From NCBI RefSeq assembly GCF_042680125.1, contig NZ_JBHTNY010000019.1: DNA of 64,000 bases; one strand, written 5' to 3'. The notes beneath the pieces were generated by a model. It saw nothing but the letters and a program-made list of their open reading frames with translations, ran no database searches and was not told where the DNA came from. Origin of the DNA: Robinsoniella peoriensis (lineage in GTDB: Bacteria; Bacillota; Clostridia; Lachnospirales; Lachnospiraceae). This document shows positions 16,457 through 24,910 of this stretch, in pieces (position 1 is the first letter of the stretch; each line of letters starts with the position of its first letter). A program made the position numbers and the translations under genes.

Positions 16457-17277
16457 TGAAAAAGAAAAAGATAGGAAAAATGGTGACAATTCTGATTTTG
16501 CTTCTCATTTCCAGCGTGTATATTATACCGATTGTTATGATGGTATTCGGTTCCTTTAAAACACAGGGGGAAGCGCTTCAAATGAATCTCAGCCTGCCAA
16601 AACAGCTGCAGTTTGAAAATTATAAGCATGTAATTGAAACCGGAGGGATTTTACGTGGGTATGCCAACAGTCTGATCATTACAGTTACGGCGGTGGCAGT
16701 GATTATTATCTTTGGTGCAATGACCGGAATTATTATCTCCAGGCGGGATGATAATAAGGGAAGAGGCCTGTATTACTATTTTGTATTTGGGCTTACCGCT
16801 ACAATGCAGATGGTTACTACATATGCATTAGTGTTGAAGTTACATTTATATGGAACCTACTTCAGTGTTATTCTGGTTCTGGCTGCAGTGAACCTTCCTT
16901 TTGCCGTAATGACATTTTCAAGTTATGTAAAAGGAATTCCAAGAGAAATAGATGAAGCTGCGGTCATGGACGGATGCCATGCTTTTCAACTGATTTTTAA
17001 AATACTGCTTCCGATTATGAAGCCGATAACCATTACAAACTTGATTATTGCAGCTATTGGAATATGGAATAACTTCCAGGTGCCGCTGTACCTGATGAGC
17101 AGTTCAGAACGGACAACCATACCGATGATGATTTTTAATTTCTACGGACTTTATTCCAGAGACTGGAATTATGTATTTGCAGCACTTGTGATAACAGTAT
17201 TGCCCATTGTTATTTTATATCTCTGTCTGCAGAAATATATTGTGGAAGGCATGACATCGGGAGCCGTCAAAGGATAA
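16456..17277 (+). CDS. Sugar ABC transporter permease (MalG type)
   Basis: A 273-residue permease with about six membrane segments, the EAA-loop EIDEAAVMDGCHAFQLIFKILLPIM (about residues 175-199) and the C-terminal GMTSGAVKG that is nearly universal in MalG-type subunits. It starts at a GTG overlapping the preceding TAG, with GGGAGGTGG as ribosome site. It pairs with the upstream MalF-type subunit and the lipoprotein at 14140 to import an oligosaccharide, presumably released by the secreted GH16 enzyme. Confidence 0.92.
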   Translation: MKKKKIGKMVTILILLLISSVYIIPIVMMVFGSFKTQGEALQMNLSLPKQLQFENYKHVIETGGILRGYANSLIITVTAVAVIIIFGAMTGIIISRRDDNKGRGLYYYFVFGLTATMQMVTTYALVLKLHLYGTYFSVILVLAAVNLPFAVMTFSSYVKGIPREIDEAAVMDGCHAFQLIFKILLPIMKPITITNLIIAAIGIWNNFQVPLYLMSSSERTTIPMMIFNFYGLYSRDWNYVFAALVITVLPIVILYLCLQKYIVEGMTSGAVKG

Positions 17278-17402
17278 TAGGTATTTGATGAGGTTGATGA
17301 CAGATTCTGGTACTTCAAAATTTATTACAGATAAGGTATGATAAAATAGAGTATGCAAAATTACGCGTCAGGGCATGTTTGAATGAATTTTGGGAGAAAA
17401 AT

Positions 17403-19169
17403 ATGAAAAAGTTAAAATACCAGACTAAATTTTTTCTGTATCATACCGTGATAATGATGTTGATCATATTAGGACTTGTGGGATATTTTTACAGAATGGT
17501 TGTAGGCGAGATGAAGGAGAAGGAAGAACAGGACTTCCGGATTATAACAGAAAAGACGGCAACGCAGCTGGACATTTTGTTTTACGATATGGACCGGGCG
17601 GCGCTTCAGATTGCGGCAAATCCGGATATTGTCAGGGTCTTTCAATCCTTGCCTGCAAAACCGGACGAGAATTATTTTACAAGCCATCCGATTACCACAG
17701 GAGAAGTGAAGAAGCTTCTGGAATCCTATAATTTTAAAAACGACGGGCATTCCAGAATCTGCCTTTATAACCGGTACGATGATTGGGTTTGCACGTCCAA
17801 CCGGGCGATTACGGAGAGTGGAGTCAGACAGTTTTTTTCCGGAGAAGCATTTGAGGATGTACAGGAATATTTTCAGGAAGCGGACAGGTTTGTATTTTAC
17901 AGGGAACCGGGGACGGATGTCCTGGCATCAGGAGAGGCACAGCGGACGGATTATCTGGCTGTCGTGAGGGAAATAAAGGATTACTACTCCAACAGTTCCA
18001 GATGCGGCTTTGTAGAAGTGCAGGAATCAACAGAGAAACTGGATGAGATTTTGGCTGATTTTGGTCCGGGCATTCAGGCGGAGATTTTGAACCAGGAAGG
18101 TCAAAGCATTTACCGGGCAGCAGGGGACATGGATTTGGATGGGAAGGATATCTACAGAATGGAAGTTCCACTGGAAAATGCTCCATACACTGTGAAGCTA
18201 TATAAAAATCCCATAGAATTCAACAATGCGATGAATCAATTTTATCTGGTTCTGGCTGCAACAGTGGGAATTGTAATGCTGGCAGCTATCATGCTGGAAC
18301 AGATCTTAGTAAAACATCTGTCGAAACCGCTGGTGAATCTGAATCATTCTCTGAAATCTATTACCATGGACAATCTCCATGTGGCAATTGCGGATGAAGA
18401 TTCTGCAGATATCGTGCTTCGTCTTGAGGATTCTTTTAACTCTATGCTGAAAAAATTAAATGACAGTATGCAGAATCAGATAACAGCCAAGACAAATGAA
18501 GTGAAATCCCATTTCTTTGCGCTTCAGTCCCAAATGAATCCGCATTTTTTACATAATATGCTGGCGATTATTTCTATTGAATCCCAGATGGACGGCAATG
18601 AAAAAGTACCGGATATCTGCCGCAGGCTGGGAGAAATACTCCGGTATAATACTCAGATGGGGGATGGTTTCAGTACGATAGAGAAGGAATGTGCAATCGC
18701 AGAAGATTACATGCTGCTTATGAAAGTGAGATACGAAGAACTGTTTGAGTTCCAGATACAGGCAGAGGAAGATGCAGGATATATCTGTATTCCTAAGCTG
18801 ATTGTACAGCCCCTTTGTGAAAATTGTTTCCAGCATGGGCTTAAAAATGTGAATCCGGTCTGGAAGATTTCCATACATGCCTGGACAGAAGAGGATAAAT
18901 GGTATATTACCGTGAAAGATAATGGAAGCGGATTTACCGAAGAGTTCCTGGAAAAGTTCCGAAGGCAGAAAGAAGAACTGGACCGGAGTGATGTAAAATA
19001 CATATTGGAAAATATAGGTATTGGAGGATTGTGCCTGCCGAATATCTATACCAGGATGAAAATTATCTATGGTGAATCTTTTGTTTTTCAGTTGTATAAC
19101 AGAGAAAAAGGTGCTGTGGTACTATTGGGGGGAGAAATAAATGATAAAAGTACTTATTGCGGAAGATGA
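17403..19169 (+). CDS. YesM-type sensor histidine kinase
   Basis: A 588-residue kinase if started at 17403, where TGGGAGAA is well placed. It has an N-terminal transmembrane helix, a large extracellular sensor of about 250 residues, a second helix (about 275-300), a HAMP-like region and a His_kinase/HATPase module. The phospho-accepting histidine is His381 in QSQMNPHFLHN; the N-box is QPLCENCFQHG and a GSGF glycine-rich motif follows. YesM kinases sense extracellular glycans or peptides and phosphorylate the adjacent YesN regulator. The regulator gene begins 29 bases before this stop codon. Confidence 0.9.
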   Translation: MKKLKYQTKFFLYHTVIMMLIILGLVGYFYRMVVGEMKEKEEQDFRIITEKTATQLDILFYDMDRAALQIAANPDIVRVFQSLPAKPDENYFTSHPITTGEVKKLLESYNFKNDGHSRICLYNRYDDWVCTSNRAITESGVRQFFSGEAFEDVQEYFQEADRFVFYREPGTDVLASGEAQRTDYLAVVREIKDYYSNSSRCGFVEVQESTEKLDEILADFGPGIQAEILNQEGQSIYRAAGDMDLDGKDIYRMEVPLENAPYTVKLYKNPIEFNNAMNQFYLVLAATVGIVMLAAIMLEQILVKHLSKPLVNLNHSLKSITMDNLHVAIADEDSADIVLRLEDSFNSMLKKLNDSMQNQITAKTNEVKSHFFALQSQMNPHFLHNMLAIISIESQMDGNEKVPDICRRLGEILRYNTQMGDGFSTIEKECAIAEDYMLLMKVRYEELFEFQIQAEEDAGYICIPKLIVQPLCENCFQHGLKNVNPVWKISIHAWTEEDKWYITVKDNGSGFTEEFLEKFRRQKEELDRSDVKYILENIGIGGLCLPNIYTRMKIIYGESFVFQLYNREKGAVVLLGGEINDKSTYCGR

Positions 19170-20643
19170 GATTCCTCTTTTAAGGGGAATTAAGAATATG
19201 ATAGAAAAACTAAATCCTGAATTTTCAGTGGTTATGTGTGCCCACAATGGAAAAGAAGCAATTAAGTATTTAACCGATAATCAGGTGGATGCAATTTTTA
19301 CAGATATCAATATGCCACTGGCAGACGGTATTGAAGTGATGGATTTTGCTAATCAAAAATACCCCGGGGCAGAAAAAGTCGTTATCAGCGGATACAGTGA
19401 TTTTAGTTACGCACAGCAGGCAATCCGCTGCGGGGTTACGGAATATCTGTTAAAGCCTATCGTAAAAGAAGAATTAGAGAAAACTCTTAGCAATATCTCA
19501 CAGAGATATTTAAGTATGCTTCAGGAAAAGCAGAAAGCGAGACTGGCTGAGGCAGTTTATACCGGGAAACCCGCGAACCCTGGGGATAAGCTTCAGATGG
19601 TTTACTTTTGTGCGGGTCCCCTGATCCGGGACGGTATGGAGGAGAATATCGCAGAATGTGATTTCTGGCGGGGAATTGATATAGAGTCAGCTGCGGCAGA
19701 CCTGCTTCCGGAAGCGACCTGTGTATATTCTTTTGAAAAGAACCAGGCTAATGAAAAAATACTGCTGATTGTTCCGGAGAATGAAGCAGATTTAAAAGTA
19801 TTTTCTAAGAAGCTGCTGGAAGAGATAAAGGGAAGAGGAATCCAGATTACTGCAGCCTTCCATGAGGGTTTGATTGAAACCCATGAAATCTCCATGATCA
19901 GCCACCAGCTGCGCAGGAAGCTTCAGGAGAATATTCTTTTTGGCGAAAGTTCAGTGGTTGAGGACGATGCAGACACCACCGGAACGGCATACCCTGCCGG
20001 AGATGATACCTTTTATTCTCTGGGTAAAGAGATGTCTGACACCAGAAAGGAAGTATTTCTGAAAGAAGCAGAGGCATTTTTTAATGCAAGGAAAATCCGC
20101 CAAAAAGAATGCCAGCAGATAATCAGCAGGATTTTGCAGGGCATGGAGGATCAGACAGTACCAGCATATGGCTGCGAGGAAGACTTTGAAGAAACCATAT
20201 GGAATCTGATCCTGTATTCGTCGGATGCCAGGCAGTTATTTCTTAATTTAAGGCAGATGCTGGATGAAAAGAAGCTATACAGAAAAGCGGAGTCTTCAGA
20301 AAATCTCATGAAAAAAGTAGAGTACTACATCATAGAAAATATGGCGGAGCCTATAACCGCAGCCGTACTGGCGTCTGAATTCGGGCTTGTGGCACCGTAT
20401 CTAAGCACTTTATTTAAAGAATACAGCGGTTATACACTGTCTCAGTATATTCAGAAAATACGTCTGGACCGGGCAAAAAATCTGCTGGAGATGGATGAGG
20501 AAATACTGGCAAAGGATGTGGCGGAGATGGTGGGATATCCCAATCCGCTGTATTTTTCCAAGGTATTTAAAAAGAAAATAGGTGTTTACCCATCGGAATA
20601 CCGAAAAAATAAAATGGAGAGTAAGGGAGAAGGCAGCAGGTAA
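19141..20643 (+). CDS. YesN-type response regulator (REC + AraC HTH)
   Basis: A 500-residue regulator with a receiver domain (phospho-acceptor Asp55 in IFTDINMP; conserved Lys in YLLKPIV near 104), a central region of about 230 residues and a C-terminal AraC-type DNA-binding domain (about 395-495, FGLVAPYLSTLFKEYSGYTLSQYIQKIRL and GYPNPLYFSKVFKKKIGVYPSEYRK). It is the partner of the overlapping kinase and most likely activates the GH16-importer-GH20 genes. Its stop TAA overlaps the ATG of the GH20 gene (TAATG). Confidence 0.92.
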   Translation: MIKVLIAEDEIPLLRGIKNMIEKLNPEFSVVMCAHNGKEAIKYLTDNQVDAIFTDINMPLADGIEVMDFANQKYPGAEKVVISGYSDFSYAQQAIRCGVTEYLLKPIVKEELEKTLSNISQRYLSMLQEKQKARLAEAVYTGKPANPGDKLQMVYFCAGPLIRDGMEENIAECDFWRGIDIESAAADLLPEATCVYSFEKNQANEKILLIVPENEADLKVFSKKLLEEIKGRGIQITAAFHEGLIETHEISMISHQLRRKLQENILFGESSVVEDDADTTGTAYPAGDDTFYSLGKEMSDTRKEVFLKEAEAFFNARKIRQKECQQIISRILQGMEDQTVPAYGCEEDFEETIWNLILYSSDARQLFLNLRQMLDEKKLYRKAESSENLMKKVEYYIIENMAEPITAAVLASEFGLVAPYLSTLFKEYSGYTLSQYIQKIRLDRAKNLLEMDEEILAKDVAEMVGYPNPLYFSKVFKKKIGVYPSEYRKNKMESKGEGSR

Positions 20644-22601
20644 TGAAATTTTATTTATCAGGAATTGACGGAAACAGAAAAGAAATGACAGAAATGTTCT
20701 TAACGTATCAGGGGTATGAATGTGTCGAAAAAGATATGGACATTATAATTGAATTTACAGAGGGAGATGTGCTGAAAGCCGAGTTTGACGGAAATAAGCT
20801 GAACTTGTATGGTAAGGAAGATGTACATTTTTACCGTGCTCTGCATCTGTTTCTCCAGAGAATCAAATATGGAAATACAGAGCCATTTGTAAAGGAAGAG
20901 AAAATTTGTTTTAAAGAAACTGGTATTATGATCGACTGTTCCAGAAACGGAACAGTAAATAAGCCAATGCTGAAAGAGTTTATACGGCTCTGTGCGGCGT
21001 CCGGAATGAATCAGCTCTACCTTTATATGGAGGATGTATATGAAGTACCAGGTGATCCATATTTTGGAGCCTATCGCGGCAAATATACTTATGGGGATCT
21101 GAAAGAGCTGGATGAATACGGGAATAAGGCCGGAGTGGAATTGATTCCTGCAATTCAGACTTTGGCACATCTCCATACATACCTTCGCTGGCCGAAGACT
21201 AAAAAACTGCGGGACACAGAAGATATCCTGATGGTGGGAACGAAGGATACGGAGGAATTCGTAAGGAAAATGATACAAAGCGCATCCGGGCCTTTTACGT
21301 CAAAGAAAATACATGTGGGCATGGATGAAGCAGACCTTTTAGGGCTGGGGCAGTATCTGCGCAATAATGGATTTGAGGAACGGTACGGGATTATGACAAA
21401 GCATCTTCAGATGGTGTCACAGATCTGCTTGGAAGATGGACTGGAAATGATGCTGTGGAGTGATATGTTTTTCCGCCTGAAGTCCCCGGACGGAGAATAT
21501 TATGATTTGCCGGAGGATACGGATTTTGATCTTTTGAAGCCGCTGCCAAAGGATCTGACGCTGGTATACTGGGACTATTACCATCATGATAAAGGAATGT
21601 ATGACAAGAATATCCGGCTTCATCGTAAGCTGACGGATAAGATACGGTTTGCAGGGGGCGGCTGGACCTGGAATGGAATTGCACCAAATTACAGTAAAGC
21701 GGAGAAAACACTGCGTGAAGGCCTGGCATCCTGCAGGGATCAGAGTATTGACAAGGTAATGTGTACCTTCTGGTTTGACAATGGTACAGAGACACCTGTA
21801 CGGACTGCATTCTATTCCGCATTGTATTTTGCAGAGCTTTGTTATAGCGAAGAAATGGATACAGAACAGCTTGACCGCTGGCTTATGCAGCTGACGGGAT
21901 ATACTTCTGATGCCTATCATCTGCTGGATGCCTTCGACAATACCCCTGGCGTAAAGAAAGACAATGAAAATGCAGATAACCCGTCCAAATACCTGCTGTA
22001 TCAGGATGTGCTTGCCGGTTTGTTTGACGGCCAGATAGCAGGTCTGGGACTGGATATGGGTCAATATTACAAGAAACTGGCTGAACAGCTGGAAGATCTT
22101 CTGAATGGAAAAAGCAAAGGTTATATGGATATAGAAAATAAATACTCTATGGATATAGAAAATAAAGTTCCAATGGATGCAGTTTTCCGCTATTATAATA
22201 CGCTTGCTGAAATTCTGTCACAAAAAGCGATGTCAGGGATAGAAATTCGAAAAGCATACCGCGGCGGTGACAGAGAGAAGCTTGTTTTGCTGGCAGACAG
22301 GATACAAAGACTCTTGCCGATGGTATCACGCCTAAAAGCGATGAGAGAGGAATTATGGTTTTCGGAATGCAGGCCCTTTGGTTATGAAGTATTGGATATT
22401 CGAATCGGGGGTGTCATGGTGCGCCTGGAAAGTGCAGAAAAAAGGCTGCGTAATTATCTGGAGGGCAAGGCAGACATTCTGGAGGAACTGGAGGAACCTA
22501 TGATTGTGTATCAGGATGACCCGGCAGATGACAGCCATAAGATGTGTATGGGGGGATTTTGGCAGGGCATGGTTTCCGCGGGGAATATTGCAGGGATTTG
22601 A
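20643..22601 (+). CDS. GH20-like beta-N-acetylhexosaminidase, cytoplasmic
   Basis: A 652-residue enzyme without a signal peptide, so it acts on imported oligosaccharides. The GH20 barrel starts near residue 95 (KETGIMIDCSRNG) and carries the catalytic Asp228-Glu229 pair in HVGMDEAD; FRLKSPDGEYYDL and WTWNGIAPNY are further barrel segments. It resembles the GcnA-type GH20 enzymes that release terminal GlcNAc or GalNAc. It is translationally coupled to the response regulator and ends the operon at the terminator at 22623. An 18-bp segment is duplicated within it (22125-22142 and 22149-22166), inserting a second MDIENK. Confidence 0.85.
   Translation: MKFYLSGIDGNRKEMTEMFLTYQGYECVEKDMDIIIEFTEGDVLKAEFDGNKLNLYGKEDVHFYRALHLFLQRIKYGNTEPFVKEEKICFKETGIMIDCSRNGTVNKPMLKEFIRLCAASGMNQLYLYMEDVYEVPGDPYFGAYRGKYTYGDLKELDEYGNKAGVELIPAIQTLAHLHTYLRWPKTKKLRDTEDILMVGTKDTEEFVRKMIQSASGPFTSKKIHVGMDEADLLGLGQYLRNNGFEERYGIMTKHLQMVSQICLEDGLEMMLWSDMFFRLKSPDGEYYDLPEDTDFDLLKPLPKDLTLVYWDYYHHDKGMYDKNIRLHRKLTDKIRFAGGGWTWNGIAPNYSKAEKTLREGLASCRDQSIDKVMCTFWFDNGTETPVRTAFYSALYFAELCYSEEMDTEQLDRWLMQLTGYTSDAYHLLDAFDNTPGVKKDNENADNPSKYLLYQDVLAGLFDGQIAGLGLDMGQYYKKLAEQLEDLLNGKSKGYMDIENKYSMDIENKVPMDAVFRYYNTLAEILSQKAMSGIEIRKAYRGGDREKLVLLADRIQRLLPMVSRLKAMREELWFSECRPFGYEVLDIRIGGVMVRLESAEKRLRNYLEGKADILEELEEPMIVYQDDPADDSHKMCMGGFWQGMVSAGNIAGI
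22125..22166 (+). repeat. Short in-frame duplication inside the GH20 gene
   Basis: An 18-base unit encoding MDIENK occurs twice with a six-base spacer (24-base period). It looks like a small recent duplication in a surface loop. Confidence 0.8.
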
Positions 22602-22622
22602 GAGTATTCGGTAAGGTGTAAG

Positions 22623-22660
22623 GCCAGCGTAAGGAGTGGAATCCTGACGCTGGCTTTTTT
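22623..22660 (+). terminator. Intrinsic terminator of the GH16/GH20 operon
   Basis: GCCAGCGT (22623-22630) pairs with ACGCTGGC (22647-22654), followed by six T. Confidence 0.9.
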
Positions 22661-22719
22661 AGTGCGTTATCTGACGCGATTCAGGGGGATAGTAGAAGAA
22701 TTATAAAAAAATAATAAAA

Positions 22720-22746
22720 TTAGCACTCGGTGGTTGACAGTGCTAA
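22720..22746. promoter_or_regulatory. CIRCE operator (HrcA site)
   Basis: TTAGCACTC (22720-22728), nine bases, then CAGTGCTAA (22738-22746). Only one base differs from the CIRCE consensus (CAG instead of GAG in the right arm). HrcA binds this site to repress heat-shock genes. Confidence 0.92.
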
Positions 22747-22762
22747 TTTTTTATGTTATAAA
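22734..22762 (+). promoter_or_regulatory. Sigma-A promoter of the hsp20 pair, overlapped by CIRCE
   Basis: TTGACA (22734-22739), a 17-base spacer and TATAAA (22757-22762). The -35 box lies inside the CIRCE element, so HrcA would block RNA polymerase directly. Confidence 0.88.
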
Positions 22763-22842
22763 ACATATATAACAAATAAAACAGTTACAACAAACCAATT
22801 ACAACAACCATTTTTAAATAAGAAACCAAGGAGGTATGACTT

Positions 22843-23268
22843 ATGTTACTTAGAAACAGAGCTTATGATTTATTTGATGAGATGTTTAAGGACGCATTTT
22901 TTAATCCGTCTTATGGAGACAGCAGAACTACCCAGGTGATGAAGACAGATATCCAGGAGAAGGAAAATCACTATCTGGTGGATATTGAGCTGCCGGGCTA
23001 TGCGAAAGAAGATATTAAAGCAGAATTGAAAGACGGCAATCTGACAATTACGGCGTCCAGGAATGAAAATAAGGAAGAAAAAGACGAAGCGGGTAAATAT
23101 ATCAGAAGAGAACGTTACAGCGGTTCCTGCAAGCGGACCTTCTATGTGGGGGATCAGGTAAGACAGGAAGATATTCAGGCTGGATTCCAGGATGGTATTT
23201 TGAGGCTCAGCATTCCAAAGGAGCCGGTTTTAAAAGATGATCAGCCAAAGCTGATTTCAATTCAGTAA
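22843..23268 (+). CDS. Hsp20/alpha-crystallin small heat-shock protein
   Basis: A 141-residue small heat-shock protein. The alpha-crystallin domain spans about residues 32-128 (YLVDIELPGYAKEDIKAELKDGNLTI ... GFQDGILRLSIPK), with the conserved GxLxL-type motif GILRLSI at 118-124. It acts as an ATP-independent holdase that keeps unfolding proteins soluble. AAGGAGG precedes the ATG. Expression is set by the CIRCE-covered promoter upstream, and the second hsp20 gene follows 112 bases later. The two proteins share most residues, indicating tandem duplication. Confidence 0.95.
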   Translation: MLLRNRAYDLFDEMFKDAFFNPSYGDSRTTQVMKTDIQEKENHYLVDIELPGYAKEDIKAELKDGNLTITASRNENKEEKDEAGKYIRRERYSGSCKRTFYVGDQVRQEDIQAGFQDGILRLSIPKEPVLKDDQPKLISIQ

Positions 23269-23380
23269 TCTGTCGGAGGGGATGTTTCCCTCTGTTACAG
23301 TTTATCATATAGAAACAAATAGAAACAAATAGTATTGCGGCTGAGGCCGCCAGTCAGTTATTTTCAAGGAGGTATGACTT

Positions 23381-23806
23381 ATGTTACTTTCAAACAGAGC
23401 TTTTGATTTATTTGATGAATTGTTCCGTGACCCGTTCTTTAGCAAACCATTTTCAGACAACACGTCCCAGATTATGAAGACTGATGTTCAGGAAAAAGAT
23501 AATCACTATCTGGTTGATATGGAGCTGCCGGGATATGCGAAAGAAGATGTAAGGGCAGAGCTGAAGGATGGATATCTGACAATTATCGCGAACAAGAATG
23601 AAAACAAAGATGAAAAGGATAAGGATGGTAATTATATCCGAAGAGAACGCTTTACGGGAACCTGCAAACGATCCTTTTATGTGGGAGAAAGCGTTCGCCA
23701 GGAAGATATTCAGGCAGGATTTCAGGATGGTATTCTGCGTCTGATGATTCCCAAAGAAGCTGCGCATAAAATTGAGGAGCAGCCGAAACTCATTACGATA
23801 CAATAA
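23381..23806 (+). CDS. Hsp20/alpha-crystallin small heat-shock protein (paralogue)
   Basis: A second 141-residue Hsp20 closely similar to the first; differences concentrate in the N-terminal arm (FFSKPFSDN against FFNPSYGD) and at the extreme C-terminus, the parts that set oligomer assembly and client binding. The 25 bases around the ribosome site and start (23365-23389) are identical to 22827-22851 of the first gene, so the duplication included the translation signal. No separate CIRCE is seen, so it probably reads from the upstream promoter. A strong terminator follows at 23833. Confidence 0.95.
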   Translation: MLLSNRAFDLFDELFRDPFFSKPFSDNTSQIMKTDVQEKDNHYLVDMELPGYAKEDVRAELKDGYLTIIANKNENKDEKDKDGNYIRRERFTGTCKRSFYVGESVRQEDIQAGFQDGILRLMIPKEAAHKIEEQPKLITIQ

Positions 23807-23832
23807 AAAGTAAATATTTAGATGTGATACGG

Positions 23833-23870
23833 GATGTCCTGCTGAATATTCAGCGGGACATCATTTTTTT
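23833..23870 (+). terminator. Intrinsic terminator of the hsp20 pair
   Basis: GATGTCCTGCTGAAT and ATTCAGCGGGACATC pair almost perfectly (one G-T pair), followed by seven T. The 3' end of the LysR gene on the other strand lies within the hairpin. Confidence 0.92.
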
Positions 23871-24764
23871 AACCATTTTTATAAAATCCAGGGCGTAAAG
23901 AGGCATATAGGAGCCCTTGCGGTATGCAATGCTAAGAGTGGTACATATCCGTGGTTTACCTACAGAAAAGCAGACTGGAGCAGTCTGGAAATGCATATTT
24001 TTAATATAGCTCTCCGGTGCAAAACATACGCCCAGATCCTGCAGTACCAGAAGAACTGCAGCCTGGGTATTTCTGGTATGAAGTGAAACAGTGGGGCTGA
24101 TTTTGTGCTTTCGGAATAGCTCAAGAGCAATTCTGCCAGTAGTCTGTTCCGGGAAATGAAGGATGAAATTATCGCTTGCAAAAAGAGTAAGATCTATATA
24201 TGGATAGGGACTGTCCGGCCCGTTAACGCCCAGAGATGCAAACGGGTGACGGGGGGATACCACAAGGACAATTTCTTCCTCGCCAAGGGATTCATAAGTG
24301 AGCTTGGGATGGGGAGATGATTCATTAAATATGGCAAAATCGATCTGGTCATCCAGCAGCAGTTTTTCCTGTATAGCGTAAGTTTCTTCCAGGCAATTAA
24401 TACGGATATGGGGATATTTTTGATAAAAAGCAGGAAGGATTGCAGGAATCATGCAGGAACTGCGCATCAGGGGAAAGGCAATATTCAGTTCGCCTTCATT
24501 GCATTGTGTAATATCTTTTAATTCTTTTTCCCAATCCTGATTTAAAGCCATCATTTTTTTTGCATATGCGAGATAGCGCTTTCCCGCATGGGTGGGAATA
24601 TAGCGGTTATCAACCCTGCCAAAAAGTTTACAGCCTAACTGGCGTTCCAGTTTCTGCAGGTGTTTGCTCAGTGTGGGTTGGGAAATATACAGTTCCTGTG
24701 CAGCCTTTGTGATATTCTGGTGTTTTGCAATGCATAATATATAGTCAAATTCTTTGATATTCAT
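23850..24764 (-). CDS. LysR family transcriptional regulator
   Basis: A 304-residue LysR regulator when started at the ATG at 24764 (MNIKEFDYILCI), which follows AGAGG at the right distance; the open frame extends 13 codons further without a site. The winged helix lies at about residues 1-60 (ITKAAQELYISQPTLSKHLQKLERQLG) and an effector-binding domain follows (about 88-300). It is divergent from a purine permease-adenine deaminase pair, the usual LysR arrangement, so it probably controls that pair in response to a purine or related metabolite. A dyad suited to LysR binding lies at 24796-24814. Confidence 0.9.
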   Translation of the reverse strand: MNIKEFDYILCIAKHQNITKAAQELYISQPTLSKHLQKLERQLGCKLFGRVDNRYIPTHAGKRYLAYAKKMMALNQDWEKELKDITQCNEGELNIAFPLMRSSCMIPAILPAFYQKYPHIRINCLEETYAIQEKLLLDDQIDFAIFNESSPHPKLTYESLGEEEIVLVVSPRHPFASLGVNGPDSPYPYIDLTLFASDNFILHFPEQTTGRIALELFRKHKISPTVSLHTRNTQAAVLLVLQDLGVCFAPESYIKNMHFQTAPVCFSVGKPRICTTLSIAYRKGSYMPLYALDFIKMVKKMMSR

Positions 24765-24795
24765 GGGATACCTCTTTTTTGAAAGACATAGGCAG

Positions 24796-24814
24796 TTATT
24801 CACTTTTGGAATAA
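24796..24814. promoter_or_regulatory. Candidate LysR operator
   Basis: TTATTC (24796-24801) and GAATAA (24809-24814) form a perfect dyad containing T-N11-A spacing, in the gap between the divergent LysR and permease genes. Confidence 0.5.
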
Positions 24815-24833
24815 TGATTATGGTAAATAGGAA

Positions 24834-24863
24834 TTGGACATGCTTTTATCCTTATCATACAAT
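24834..24863 (+). promoter_or_regulatory. Probable promoter of the purine permease-deaminase operon
   Basis: TTGGAC (24834-24839) and TACAAT (24858-24863) with an 18-base spacer. The LysR dyad lies just upstream, as expected for activation. Confidence 0.6.
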
Positions 24864-24910
24864 AGATGTAGAAAAGAAGCAAATAAAAGCACAATAAAGG
24901 AGAGAAGAAA

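Noticed and set aside
22730..22939. Small ORF overlapping CIRCE and the first hsp20 gene.
   Set aside because: It starts inside the promoter region and runs through the hsp20 gene in another frame with no ribosome site.
24804..24910. Purine riboswitch before the NCS2 permease.
   Set aside because: The conserved TATA...TCTACC core and three-way junction are not present.
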